Assembly: GCA_016584305.1 (NCBI GenBank)
Contig: JACEEZ010020100.1
Span: 1,551,429-1,615,428, forward strand
DNA: 64,000 bases
Direction: 5' to 3'
Source: Chionoecetes opilio
Lineage: Eukaryota; Arthropoda; Malacostraca; Decapoda; Majidae
Shown here: positions 15,619 through 29,042 of the stretch, one piece after another
How the letters are laid out: every line of letters begins with the position of its first letter
Numbering within the stretch: position 1 is the stretch's first letter
The notes under the pieces: model-generated
What the model saw: the letters and a program-made list of their open reading frames with translations, nothing else
What the model was told of the DNA's origin: nothing
Database searches by the model: none
Position numbers and translations under genes: made by a program

Positions 15619-15863
15619 TCTATAATTACAACACGATACCAACACAGCTTCCAGCCCCCCTTGCTTACTAATGACAGGATGAAAGAGATTTTTCACTCTA
15701 GCTCAACAAAACGGAGTGGTAGGAGCCAAGTACTGATGGAAGGCTGGACTGTAGCCGGCGATCTAACTCTCGTATGATAGATAGTTATGAAATATTAGGG
15801 GGAGGATTTGTCTGGCTATCTGGGAACACACGCACGCGATACACACGCAATTTTTTTTTTTCT

Positions 15864-15865
<2 letters not shown>

Positions 15866-15914
<49 letters not shown>

Positions 15915-15960
15915 GCACACGCACACGCACACGCACACGCACACGCACACGCACACACAC
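15866..15960. repeat. (AC)n with (GCACAC)n
   Basis: CA repeats followed by hexameric CACACG variants, preceded by a short T run. Confidence 0.95.
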
Positions 15961-16250
15961 CAAATAGAAAATGCTATTATACTCCCTTAATTAATATCGT
16001 TGGGTCAGCATAGTGAAGGTGTGTTAAGGGTGTAGAACAAACCAGCCCAGCGAGGTGGAGGCGGGTGGATGAGGCTGAGAGTGGACGAGGCGAGGTGGCG
16101 GGGACACACTGTAGTAATTGGCGAAGTCGCTGCCTCGGCTGCCGCGGACTCTCCTGCGCCGATGCATAAATCATGTACGGAGAGTCTTATCATCGGCAGA
16201 CTGGAGAGCGCTGCCAGACTGCCTTTCAGATTAGCTAAGTAGACGTTGTC

Positions 16251-16319
<69 letters not shown>
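16251..16319. repeat. (AC)n microsatellite
   Basis: About 70 bp of perfect AC, ending exactly where a SINE begins. Confidence 0.97.
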
Positions 16320-16321
<2 letters not shown>

Positions 16322-16630
16322 GTACTCCATGGTGTAGAGGAAGCACGCTCGGTTCACAACTGAGAAGTCCCGGGTTCGATCCCCGGGCGGAGCGGAAACT
16401 TATGGGTTGTTTCCTTAAAACCCGAGCCCCTGTCCACCCAGCAGTGAATGGGTACCGGGTGTTAGCCGGGGTTTGTGACCTGCTCTCCGGGGTGCTGGTT
16501 TCGGCCAACACAAAGCACTAAGGATGAATGATATAAATGTTGATATGGAGACGGGGCCACACGAGCATTGCTCTGGCCCTGTAAACTACAACTAGATGAA
16601 TACAACTAGATGAATACACACACACACACA
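16320..16630 (+). mobile_element. tRNA-derived SINE, well preserved
   Basis: The head has an A box (GGTGTAGAGGAAGCACGCTC) and an excellent B box (GGGTTCGATCCCCGG), with an anticodon-arm-like CTCGGTTCACAACTGAG. A body of about 200 bp without coding capacity follows. The 3' end carries two copies of ACAACTAGATGAATAC and then a CA run. The tRNA-like head, body and short tandem tail make this a tRNA-class SINE, not a tRNA gene. The clean promoter boxes suggest a fairly young copy. Confidence 0.85.
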
Positions 16631-17920
16631 GCGCATTCGTCATAGAGGGAATGTACACTCTAATAACCGTGTTTAGTTCATATGTTCCTTGTCCAGGCAG
16701 AGCAAAAAATATACGAGTAAAATTTGGCTCAGCTTTAAGAATTTATTATGATTTTTAGTTGACGTTCATTAACCACATGATTTATTGAGACGTGGCAGTT
16801 TAGTTCGACAGTTACTGAGAAACATTGACTGGGGATTATACTTAGATTTTCTTTTTTCTTGTAACTTTTGCTACGTTGCTCTCTCACACTCTTCCCCTTA
16901 AGTGAAGACGCACCATCGACCTTCCAATGAGCTGCTTCGCGAACACAAGTTACTGATCATTACGTCAGACTCAAGGCATGAAACTGTCTTCTCAACATTT
17001 TCCAAGCTAATAAGGCAGTCGTACTGGACACATAGGGAGTTTATGGATGATTCTAAGCGGGAAAATTATTGCTGGATCGTGTGTTTGTAGAATATTTTGT
17101 TTGTAAACCTTAACTATATTATCCTCTCCTGAAATACTCAGTAGATCATCTGGGCATCGATCCACATGAAGCAGCAGTATAAAAGCGACGTGACCTCAAC
17201 AACAGCGGAGATATTAGTCATCAGTATATTTTTATAAGATGTATACTTTACGTATTTGTATCTGTTCTATAGGTAAAGTGGAATAGGCGTATGTTAATCC
17301 GGAGGAACGTATCAAGAATGAAAGTAGCGAAGAAAAGTTAGATTGATTGGTTAGGTTATTTGTATTGCCTTACGACCCATACCTTGTTTCCTTATTCTCT
17401 TTCTTATTCTATTGGTATACTAGTAGGCTGAGATTATTATTCATTAGCGGTAAATGCTGACAATACGTTATTCTTTCAGGTATACCAGTGTTGTTTACCT
17501 TCCTCTGTCCCTTGTTCATCAAAGCTCGAAGCCTGAGTTTGTAGGGGAATGAACGCTTCACCAAACTATCAGTCACAGCGGGCACTACAACAGGTCATTT
17601 ATTCATAACCCAACATTTCGTCTTCACCCCACAATCATGAGGCGATCAAAGCATGAAAAAATTATTAGTGTTTGACCAAACCAGTGAAAAGCTGGCGCCA
17701 TTCAAGAGATGAGAACACACACACGCAAACGCAACCTCCTTGACAATAGAATAAATATATCATCTTTGCATCTGTATCATAGTTATATAAATATAAAATG
17801 ATAAGAGAACAATATTTGGTAATCTTTGGTTGCGAGCTCAAATTGGTGGTCTTGATTCTTGAATTGGTAGAAGATTCCTAAAAAAGTTCTAAACAAGACC
17901 TAAGAAACCTCATATGAAGG
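16631..17920. other. Non-coding sequence, nothing recognised
   Basis: AT-rich unique sequence. No gene or shared repeat family seen. Confidence 0.4.
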
Positions 17921-17972
17921 TAGGTTAGGTTAGGTTAGGTTAGGTTAGGTTAGGTTAGGTTAGGTTAGGTTA
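17921..17972 (+). repeat. Interstitial telomere-type tract (TTAGG)10
   Basis: Ten perfect pentamers of TAGGT phase, equal to the TTAGG telomere repeat of arthropods. Both flanks are ordinary sequence, so this is an internal tract rather than a chromosome end. Confidence 0.95.
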
Positions 17973-18083
17973 CTCATGTACCTTACTCCCGCCATGTTTC
18001 CGCGGCACTTTTCTTTCCCACAGCCAGACACGAGCAAGCCTTCGCGTTACCGAAACCCCGTGCGTTGTATCACTCAGCGGAAT

Positions 18084-18300
18084 TTTTTATTATTATCATT
18101 ATTACTACTATTATTATTATTATTATTGCTATTACTATAATGAATTGAGGGAAAAGGAGGAGGAAAATAGGAAAGGAAGATAAGGAAACACGCCACAGGA
18201 TGTGAATGATAAAAAGAAAAAGTAAGATGAAGAGTAAGAAGAGGAAGAAGAGGAGGAAGAAGAGGAAGAAGAAGAGAGGAAGAAGAGGAAATCTGCTCTG
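18084..18300. repeat. (ATT)n and purine-rich AAG/AGG tract
   Basis: Degenerate ATT triplets (18084-18130) are followed by a strand-asymmetric purine tract of GAAGAGGAAG-type units (18150-18295). Confidence 0.75.
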
Positions 18301-18865
18301 CACAACATATTGGTATCATCGCCTGAGGGTCTTCCTGAAGGGTGCGTGGCTGAATGAGGGGCTATAAAAGGGGCTGTTACTAAGTGCCTTGCTTGCGTGC
18401 GTGGGTCCTGCCTGCCTGCTGGGTGACTGATGTGGCTCGGTTATAGTTAGTGTGGTTGTTTGTGGTGGTCGTGTGGATGATTTCCCGTGCTACAAGCTGG
18501 AGGGGAGAAGTTTGGAGAAGTTTGAAGGCGTGAGGAGGTGGTCATGCTAAGGAAATTGTCGATAATGATGGGATTGTCCTTGACCTAACGATATTCGACA
18601 GGGAAAGTTTTGATTTTTATTCATAATCGTTTTGCTATTGAGAGGTTTTTTTTACAGTTTAGTGTGTGCGAACGAGCGATTGAGTGTATTTTAAAAGTAG
18701 GATTTCTTTTATTTTGTTTTCGTTATGTATTTTTATGTATATTGTTGGCTTCTTTTTTGTCAACTAAGGGCAAATCACTTAAGTTACAACTATTATTATT
18801 ATCATCATTATTGTCATTATCAGTTATCATCATTGCTGTTATTACTGTTATCTTCATTATTGGTA

Positions 18866-19200
18866 TCACTACTACTACTACTACAGTACTACTACTACTA
18901 TTATTAAATACTACCACTACTACTACTACTACTATTACTACTACCACCATTACTACTACTACCACTATTACCACCACTGCATCTACTACTACTGCTACTA
19001 CTACTGCTACTATAGTACTACTACTACTACTACCACTACTTCTACTACTACTACTATTACCACTACTTCTACTATTACTACTAACACTACTACTACTACC
19101 ACCACTTCTACTACTACGACTACTACTACTAATACCACCACCACTACAACCACTACTACAACCACTATTACTACTACTACTACTATTACTGCTAATGCTG
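18866..19200. repeat. (ACT)n trinucleotide array
   Basis: An imperfect ACT/ACC/ATT array of about 335 bp. It is open on both strands, giving spurious low-complexity frames. Confidence 0.95.
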
Positions 19201-20183
<983 letters not shown>

Positions 20184-20189
20184 AACAAC

Positions 20190-20539
20190 TACAGCAGGAG
20201 CAGTGGGGGGATGATCCCCGCTCCCAGCTTGACAGTCTGGGGCACCGGAGGAGAGTCGGTGCCCTCACAGTGTTTCACAAGGCCCAGGTGCAACACTCTT
20301 CCCACCTTGCAGGACTTCGGTTCCCGTGGAGGAGGTCTGTGCGCGCTACGAGGACGTTAGTGTCAGGTGATCTCCTCGAGGCCCCGAGGACCCACACCGT
20401 GATGGGCCAGCGAGCCTTTACTTGGGCCACGGCGATACTGTGGAACGCCTTCACGGTTGAGGTGGATGTCGTGTCCATGAACACCCAGCAGGTGAAGGTG
20501 GCGGCCCACAGATGGTGCCGCTTACATCTGCCTTAGTGA
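20190..20539 (+). pseudogene. LINE ORF2 C-terminus
   Basis: The plus-strand frame reads LDSLGHRRRVGALTVFHKAQ, VQHSSHLAGLRFPWRRSVRA, then PRTHTVMGQRAFTWATAILW, NAFTVEVD, MNTQQVKVAAHRWCRLHLP and a stop near 20536. S-L-x-H-R-R-x-V-x-x-L-x-V followed by R-x-F and LWNAF is the usual ending of a non-LTR reverse transcriptase ORF. This stretch has one frame with no internal stop, so it is younger than the other relics. Its 5' side is lost at the GA array; the catalytic YxDD core is absent. From 20540 to 20700 there are only degenerate GTGACAC repeats. Confidence 0.75.
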
Positions 20540-20888
20540 CCGTAAGGCGTGATACAGTGTCGTGTCATTAGTGACACACAGTGACACAGTGACATACACA
20601 TAGTGACACACATTGACACTTAGTAGACACAGTGACATACAGTGTACGTGTCAATAGTGCGCCTGACAAGTGCCTGTGACGGATAGTGACCCTCAGCCTG
20701 TAACACTGTGTACTTACTTACTACTTAGTTATTATCTTACAAGGCATAGCTTTCGGATAGATGTCTCCGGGACAGGGGACTTCTTTAGCTTCTGCCAGTT
20801 AATGCCTTCATCAACCTCCTTACCAATTGTAGCCCCATGTCAACCATGATGTAAGTTGTTTAAATAAAAAAAATAAAAAAAGCGCGCG

Positions 20889-21033
<145 letters not shown>

Positions 21034-21336
21034 ACCTTATGCCCACACATTTAGAGATCTTCCCCCATTTCCATCAGAGAGAATCAGATTAAATTAGTAT
21101 TCACGGGTAACTCATCAGATACGTCGCGTTTCTATGTAAATCTTGACACAACTTGACCCTAATAGACACTGATTACCTTACGGGGATGCAATCGCCGCCG
21201 CCCCATCTCCCCAGTGGCAGACCCTTTCATAATTAAGTCATAAATATTGCGTACATACACACCGCCTTATCGCAGGGTCAGTTTGATGCTTCTTATTTCT
21301 TCATTAACCAACCTTCATGAGGCTGAAGAAAATCAT

Positions 21337-21520
<184 letters not shown>

Positions 21521-21691
21521 AGGAAAATAGTTTTATGATGCAGAAATATACGTTTAAAAAATCAATAAATGCAATAATTAAAAGCTAATTCTAAAAACAA
21601 AGAAATGAGGAAAAACCAAAAAGGAAAAGAAAGCAAATGAGTTTAATGCATGAGGAAATAAGTGAAAAGGCTAATATACAAGAAATATAGT

Positions 21692-21692
21692 T

Positions 21693-21769
<77 letters not shown>

Positions 21770-21801
21770 GAAGAGAGAGAGGAGGAGAGGAGAGAGAGAG
21801 A

Positions 21802-21839
<38 letters not shown>
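21692..21839. repeat. (GA)n microsatellite, interrupted
   Basis: Third GA array within 1 kb, with frequent GGA and GAA slips. Confidence 0.97.
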
Positions 21840-21841
<2 letters not shown>

Positions 21842-22599
21842 ACAAGAAAAGGCGGTAAGAGGGAAGCAGTCAAGAGGAAAGCCAGATAAGGAAATGAGGC
21901 AGGAATATGCAAGGGACAGCGAACCCATGGACGGGGAAATGCAGGAAAGCGGGCCGAGGGAAGGGGCGACGAGCAGCGATGCGGGGCTAAAGATAACTAA
22001 CCATGACGTCAGTGAGCGTTTGTCCCAAGCTGTGCCTACACAAATTATGGCGAGCTTAATGCCACGAGGAACCTCTTACACGGCCTCGTTGGATGTCTCT
22101 GTCCTGCAGGAGACCGCGATGTTATCCTCCGCTTTATGAGTTTCTGCCTCGCTGCCGTACGACTGATGTGACCTGGAGATAAGGTGACGATGATGAAAAT
22201 GTTGGGGATTCTCATAGCGACACTTGGGATTGTGTGTCGGTCTGGGCGTGATTGGGCGAGATTGGGCGAGGAAATGCAGTGAAAAGATGCAAATGTATAT
22301 AATATAGAACCAGATGCCTGTGTCTGATGGGGCTTTGAGTGTCGCGTGGAAATGCCGGGTTGAATGTGGGGACGTTTGATGCTTCTTATGTCCAATATAT
22401 CCCAGCGCGGTACAGTCTTGGTATTCGTACGGGTTTCTTCTCGCAGCGAGGTGTTGATTGTCAATGTAGACTACTTACAGTACCTGGATGCCACGATGAC
22501 TGATTGTAATGGTGATGTCTGTCTTATTACACTGCCGGTCTCTCTCTCGCCAGCTGCTTTTGTTTTTATTGGCTTGCTTTCCTTTACTGTCAGCTGTAT
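21840..22599. other. Non-coding sequence, nothing recognised
   Basis: Somewhat richer in G+C than the neighbours. Short open frames exist on both strands, none with a recognisable domain. Confidence 0.4.
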
Positions 22600-22622
22600 T
22601 ATTCTCTCTCTCTTCTCTCTCT

Positions 22623-22697
<75 letters not shown>
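22600..22697. repeat. (TC)n microsatellite
   Basis: About 98 bp of TC with TT slips at its left end. Confidence 0.97.
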
Positions 22698-22699
<2 letters not shown>

Positions 22700-23199
22700 C
22701 TATTCCATATTGCTGAAGGAGAACTCTTAACGCTATAGTGAGTAGCGATCATGCTATTTGATTTCACCCATCGCAGACCGTATCAATATTTTGCGTATGA
22801 AATTACTAATATATCATAAGTTTTTTAAGTGTAAAAAAATCTTAAGTTTCATATCATGTATTTTTCAATGTTTTTCAGTGTAGTTTAGTTCCATTTCGAG
22901 CCAAAACTTTGCAGAAACTTAGACGATATATTGATTATGAGAATCTAAGGGTGAATATGTTACACACACACATGTGAATGTTTTGAAGAACTTGTCATTA
23001 TTCATCAGATCAATTTTGAGCATGTTTAGATAAGCTAACAAGTATATCTGATTATTAGTTATCTTTATTTATATTTTTCTATGTGTCACTTAGTTTTGGA
23101 AATTGACAATTGGATTTCTCCTAACTTTTAGTTTACGTAGTACTTATCTGTATGTGCATGTATGCACACTTATCTTATTGGTATCGTTTGAAATGTCCT

Positions 23200-23314
23200 G
23201 CCAAATGTATTGTATCTTATAGGAGCTGTGCTCCATACTTTATTTATAAAGTCTGAGCAATAATAAATTCTATTCTATTCTATTCTATTCTATTCTATTC
23301 TATTCTATTCTATT
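23200..23314 (+). mobile_element. Probable LINE 3' end with (TTCTA)n tail
   Basis: GCTCCATACTTTATTTATAA, GTCTGAGCAATAATAAATTC and then about nine TTCTA units. The AATAAA followed by a pentamer tail resembles the 3' end of a retroposed element. No coding sequence is seen in 22700-23200. Confidence 0.45.
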
Positions 23315-23572
<258 letters not shown>

Positions 23573-23699
23573 CCGAAAATAAATCCACATCCTTTACTCG
23601 ATCATCTCTGGAAGAGCCGCACTGAGGTCACTTATTGCCTTGCTATGGTGCCTTTTCCTGCCAGTAAATAGACGAATTTGTCCGAAATTGGTAAAAAAA

Positions 23700-23830
23700 A
23701 TGTGGGTTGGACCAGTCAGTGGTGCCCTAGTGGTCCCGCGGCCTGAGGGGTTAATGGGGGCGGTGGGCGAATCCGAGACCCACTGGCTGAGGTACCTTGT
23801 TCCTGCGGATGTGGTGGCGGCCTGATGGAT
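23700..23830 (+). mobile_element. Possible degraded SINE
   Basis: GTCAGTGGTGCCCTAGTGGT resembles an A box and GGCGAATCCGAG a decayed B box about 45 bases later. Weak evidence. Confidence 0.3.
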
Positions 23831-23879
23831 CACGCCAGGCAGGCAGGGTACAGGGAGGGTACAGGGCCAGGGAGGGAGG

Positions 23880-24360
23880 GGGTACGGGGCCAGGGGAGTG
23901 AGGGAGGAAATTAAAGGGAAGCAGAGTGAGACAGGTATTCGGTATAGGTATTACAATATGTAGGTATTTTTTGGTCGTTATTTTTATTTCTATTGTTTTT
24001 GTATTTGTATTGTTGGTATATATTTTTATTAATAAATTATCGGGAAACAGTCAACTAGGGAACGAGAGTGAGACAGGTATTCGGTATAGGTATTACAATA
24101 TGTAGTAATGTTGTAGTTTTTTCTATTGCTATTGGTATTTTTATTATTATTGAATGCTAGAAAGAAAGACGCAATGAAACAGGGCGAGGGGAGTGAGGGA
24201 AGGAAAGGAAAATAGTCAACGAGGGAGCGAGACTGAGCCAGGTATTCGGTATAGGGTATTACACCATATCGATTTTTTTATCGTTATTTATATTTCCATT
24301 GTTATTGCGATTTGTATTATTATTGAATCCTGCAGAAAGAAACACAAGGAAGCAAAGTAT
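23880..24360. repeat. Three diverged direct repeats of 140-165 bp
   Basis: CAGGTATTCGGTATAGG recurs near 23932, 24074 and 24239, each time preceded by GAGTGAG- or GACTGAG-like sequence and followed by a T-rich stretch. Confidence 0.8.
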
Positions 24361-24738
24361 GGGAAGTAGGATAACAATAGCCTAATGTAATATATTCTCC
24401 GTTACTTATATTCTTGATGTTGTCTCTCCCATCACCGGTATTATTATTGTTATTATATTTGTTATTTTCACTGTTGTTACATTACATTTTTTTGTATGTA
24501 TGTTGTTACCTCAGTAATTTCAAAGTAATGATGGTGGTGGTTGATCAGATGTCTATCAACCCATACTTACCCATTTGCGGATATACATTTTAAATAACGA
24601 GCACACATATTTCATATTTTTATTACAAATTGTAGTCTTTTTTTCGTTGCCCTTTGGCCAGTTATCTTTTTATTCGTATAAAGAAAATATCGAGGTTGTC
24701 TTCTCACCTTCACTTCCATGTTTCATATCTACCGTCAG

Positions 24739-24960
24739 TAACACTATAGTCGCCACTGCACTAATTTCGCCAGGCGCCTTATATTACGAGTTTTAGCATC
24801 ACTACAGACTTGTGTGTGCCACTGAAGAGGCATGCACAGTAGTATATATTACATATGTCTTCAGCGGCACATACAAGTCTGTACAAGTGATGCTAAAATT
24901 CGTAATATTCGCCTGTAAAATTCGACTGGCGACATTAGTGCAGTGGCGACTATAGTGTTA
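24739..24960. mobile_element. 222-bp fold-back element
   Basis: The ends TAACACTATAGTCGCCACTG and its exact complement are mirrored. Imperfect pairing continues through TCGCCAG, AATATTACGA, TTTTAGCATCAC and CAGACTTGTRTGTGCC almost to the centre. The terminal TA could be a TA target duplication, as in Tc1/mariner-type MITEs; that is inference. A family A LINE end starts 18 bp later. Confidence 0.75.
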
Positions 24961-24977
24961 TTGAAGTGAATCTATAT

Positions 24978-25048
24978 AAGAACATAAGAATATAAGAAAA
25001 TAAGGAAGCTACAAGAGGCTGCGAAACCTACACGAGGTAGTTCGTGCT
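24978..25048 (-). mobile_element. LINE 3' end, family A, severely truncated
   Basis: Only about 70 bp of tail and 3' UTR (GGAAGCTACAAGAGGC, CCTACACGAGGTAGTTC) remain, ending at an AT array. Confidence 0.7.
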
Positions 25049-25052
25049 AATA

Positions 25053-25133
<81 letters not shown>

Positions 25134-25171
25134 ATATTGTATATATATGTATATATATATATGTATCTATG

Positions 25172-25220
<49 letters not shown>

Positions 25221-25231
25221 GTATATATATG

Positions 25232-25264
<33 letters not shown>

Positions 25265-25292
25265 GTATATATATATGTATATATATATATGT

Positions 25293-25339
<47 letters not shown>

Positions 25340-25340
25340 C
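25053..25340. repeat. (AT)n array with periodic TATG variants
   Basis: About 290 bp of AT. The right two thirds carries GTATAT interruptions at 10-20-bp spacing. It is self-complementary and cruciform-prone. Confidence 0.97.
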
Positions 25341-25628
25341 AAGGAAAGGCAACTGAGAGGACTTTGCTATCAGGATGGCTCCGTGTATCAGGGCAGCAGG
25401 AGGTGGGCTATCGTAATACTAATGATAATAATGATAATAATGACAATACTGTAGTATGAACAATGATATAAGAAATACAGAGGAAATGATAGAAAATAGT
25501 TTCCTACAAGCCGTCTGAGTACTCGCACAATCGGGATAAAACATCACGATAAAATCTAAGAGAATAACAATAATTTTAACTAGCAAAATAAAATAAGGAA
25601 AATTACCCTCGTTTTACAGTATTGTGGG

Positions 25629-25633
<5 letters not shown>

Positions 25634-25719
<86 letters not shown>

Positions 25720-25729
25720 AGAGGAGAGG

Positions 25730-25796
<67 letters not shown>
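25634..25796. repeat. (GA)n microsatellite
   Basis: About 160 bp of GA with a short GGAGAGGAGA patch in the middle. Confidence 0.97.
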
Positions 25797-25799
<3 letters not shown>

Positions 25800-26403
25800 G
25801 TATGCAAGATTTCGTGATAAAAAATAATCATCATTGTATATTAAATTTATAAGATAATTAATTGTTATTGCTATTATTGTAGCCTGTGTTATGTGTCATC
25901 CTGAATAGAGTTATGTTATTTATTTACCTATTTTTATATATATATATATTTCTTCATGTATTGGCATTATCATTCATCTATAATATATATAATCATAATC
26001 TGTAACAACAAATAGATGGATAGTATAGAGAGCAACATGAATAAATGAAGATAATAATACAAATAGATGAAGTACGGAGGAGAGATGAGGCGGAGTTGAT
26101 AACCGCCTTCAAGTTTCCTGTTTATTCAGTTTGGAAAGTCTGGCTATTTAACTCCCCAAATCATAAACACTTTTTGTGCTGTAAACTGAACATAGAATTG
26201 GTAACATAAGTCCTAATCCATCATGGTACTTAACGCAGCTAAGTGTCTAGTCGGATCATTTTGTTCGGTATTTGTTAGTGAAATCGCTGTAGTTGGGTTC
26301 TTTGTAATGGGATTATAACAAATGTGGGAAATACGAGATGTTTAAGTAGCGGAAGGGGTGAGGGGGGCGAGTACACCCCTGACTACTGCGAGCCTGGCGT
26401 TTA
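25797..26403. other. AT-rich non-coding sequence
   Basis: Nothing recognised. Confidence 0.4.
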
Positions 26404-26434
26404 TAGTAGTAGTAGTAGTAGTAGCAGTAGTAGC

Positions 26435-26466
<32 letters not shown>

Positions 26467-26467
26467 C

Positions 26468-26529
<62 letters not shown>

Positions 26530-26540
26530 CAGCAGTAGTT
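26404..26540. repeat. (AGT)n trinucleotide array
   Basis: About 45 AGT units with a few AGC variants. Confidence 0.97.
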
Positions 26541-26646
26541 TATTGACAAAATAATAATATATATATGCAAAACATGTAAGTAACAATAACGAAACAATAC
26601 GAAAACTTTCTTGCGTCCAACATGAAATTAATTCCATATTCCTTAA

Positions 26647-26850
26647 CCTCTTCACGCCAATCTTTCCTTTGCTATAAAATTTTGTCTGTTGTTAGCCATA
26701 AAATTATGAAAAGTAACTTACGTATATACCAAATTAGCTAGTCGACAAGGATACCAAACAGGTCATTTCTATAAAACATTGCTTATATTCACTAAATATC
26801 GTCTAATGGTAGCCAAATTACAATGAAAATTCGTTCTGGGCCTCAAGGGG
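26647..26850. mobile_element. TTAA-flanked MITE, family B, copy 2
   Basis: TTAA stands on both sides (26643-26646, 26851-26854). The left end is CCTCTTCACGCC and the right end GGGCCTCAAGGGG. Same orientation as copies 1 and 4. Confidence 0.8.
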
Positions 26851-26999
26851 TTAAAGAAGTAGAGGACAAAATACACTTCTAAATTTAACTGACGCTATTT
26901 GTATGTATTACCTTGCCAATTGAACAGTGAGGATTCAAGTCTGTGTCGATATTACCTGCACTAGTGTTCCTGCCACGTAGTCTCCCTATGCCTCCTTAA

Positions 27000-27195
27000 A
27001 CCCCTTGAGGCCCAGAACGTATTTTCCATTGTAATTTGGCTGCCATTAGACTATTTTATTGAATGTAATTAATATTCTGTAGATATGACCCGTTTCGTAC
27101 CCTTGTCCACTTGGTTATTTGGTACATTAACTTTGGTATATTACGTTTTTGGTTAACAGACGATCATGCAAAGGGAAAATCTGGGCGTGAAGGGG
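27000..27195. mobile_element. TTAA-flanked MITE, family B, copy 3 (inverted)
   Basis: Left end CCCCTTGAGGCCCAGAACGT after TTAA (26996-26999); right end TCTGGGCGTGAAGGGG before TTAA (27196-27199). Opposite orientation to copy 2, which lies 150 bp away. Its internal TTTGGCTGCCATTAG is the empty version of the site filled in copy 5. Confidence 0.8.
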
Positions 27196-27275
27196 TTAAT
27201 ATCTTTATAAATAATAGTTTTTTCAATCCTATTAAAGGGTTCTTTTACATGGTACAGTCTGTTTTCTTTTTAAAC

Positions 27276-27405
27276 AATAATGGACTGGCCAAGGACTGAA
27301 CAAAGAAGTAAGGAGAAGCCTAATAATTGCCAGTTCTCATAAAGCAAATAGTAAAAAACTTGGAATTTAGTTTAGGAGGTGTTTCAATACTCCTCTATAA
27401 CTGAC
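27276..27405 (-). mobile_element. LINE 3' UTR fragment, relative of the 33-kb LINE
   Basis: ACTGGCCAAGG, TTGCCAGTYC, ATAAAG and TTTAGTT with GGAGGTGT occur in the same order and spacing as in the 3' end at 33325-33460. It is strongly diverged and only about 130 bp long. Confidence 0.6.
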
Positions 27406-27659
27406 TTCAATACTGTACGACAAATGGCAAAAAATATACGTATACATTCAGTATTTTTTTTGGTGTGTATTAGCATTTGATAAGTAAGATGCCATAATTA
27501 TAAGTAATATTTCTGACAAGTGTGATCGACTGTCTTCTGGATTTGGGAAATGGGTGTTTCTGTAGCGTTGTTTAATAAGGTGCAGTTATAATTGAGTCGG
27601 ATATTAATGTGACAAATTAATGTGGTTAGGTTTATCAAATGGACGAGTAGTTATTATGG

Positions 27660-27660
<1 letters not shown>

Positions 27661-27747
<87 letters not shown>

Positions 27748-27798
27748 ACCCACACCCACACCCACACCCACACCCACACCCCCACACACACACACACA
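27661..27798. repeat. (AC)n with CCCACA variants
   Basis: Pure AC to about 27745, then CCCACA hexamers. Confidence 0.97.
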
Positions 27799-27957
27799 GT
27801 ATAATAACAAGAAACAATAGTGTTCTAATAATCGCCCGGAGCTGTGAAAGGAATAAAACTAGTAGCAGTTTTTTCCCCCTCCTCATTCAGGCTCAGGTAG
27901 GGTTTGGCGCACCAGTGTAATTAATGTGATGAATTATGACAGGCTTGAGGTACCGTT

Positions 27958-28055
27958 GTTGCCTTTTATCCACCCTCTTTTACTTCCTCTTTTTCCACCC
28001 CCTCTTTCCTCCTCTTCTTTCCCAATACTCTCTCTCTCTCTCTCTCTCCCCTTCT

Positions 28056-28151
<96 letters not shown>

Positions 28152-28410
28152 TCTTCATTCCCCTTTTACTCGCTTTTCCATTTTCCTCTCTTATTTTTTT
28201 CCATTCCTAGTTTTTTTCTCTGTTTCACCCCCTCATTCTCCCTTTCTATTTTCATTCCCTTTTTACTATATAATGCATTCCCTCTTTTATTCTTCTCCAT
28301 TCCATCTTTTTTTCTCTTTTTCACCCTTTCTTTTACTCTTTTCATCCACTCCTTCATTGACTCTACTCCTACTCCCTCTTTTTCCCTCTCCTTTTCCTCT
28401 TTCCTGTCCT
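27958..28410. repeat. Pyrimidine-rich tract with (TC)n
   Basis: A 450-bp almost purine-free plus strand, holding a TC array at 28030-28151 and degenerate TTTTCATTCC-type repeats to its right. Confidence 0.85.
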
Positions 28411-28713
28411 ACTCACAACATAACGTGACTTCAACATACGCTCGTGTAATCATAGGGAATGCGTATAAGCTTACTAGCTGATGACATTGTTTCTTTGTAT
28501 GTGTGCGATTGTAAAGTGAAAGTGTAGGGGAAAGTATTTACAGGGAGTTTCTATAAGTCTCCTTTACTTGTGATGCATTTAACGATGTTTCGAAAGGGAA
28601 TTGTTTTTTTAGGGGAAGTTGAGATCGGTAATGGTGTGTTGCTTAATGATATATATAAAAAAAGTGATTTCACATGTGTGTGTGTGTTGGGGATGGTGGG
28701 AATCTACCTAGCA

Positions 28714-29040
<327 letters not shown>

Positions 29041-29042
<2 letters not shown>

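Noticed and set aside
16320..16395. tRNA gene
   Set aside because: Good A and B boxes, but acceptor and D arms do not pair cleanly and a SINE body and tandem tail follow. It is the head of a SINE.
17921..17972. Chromosome end
   Set aside because: Only ten pentamers with unrelated sequence on both sides; interstitial.
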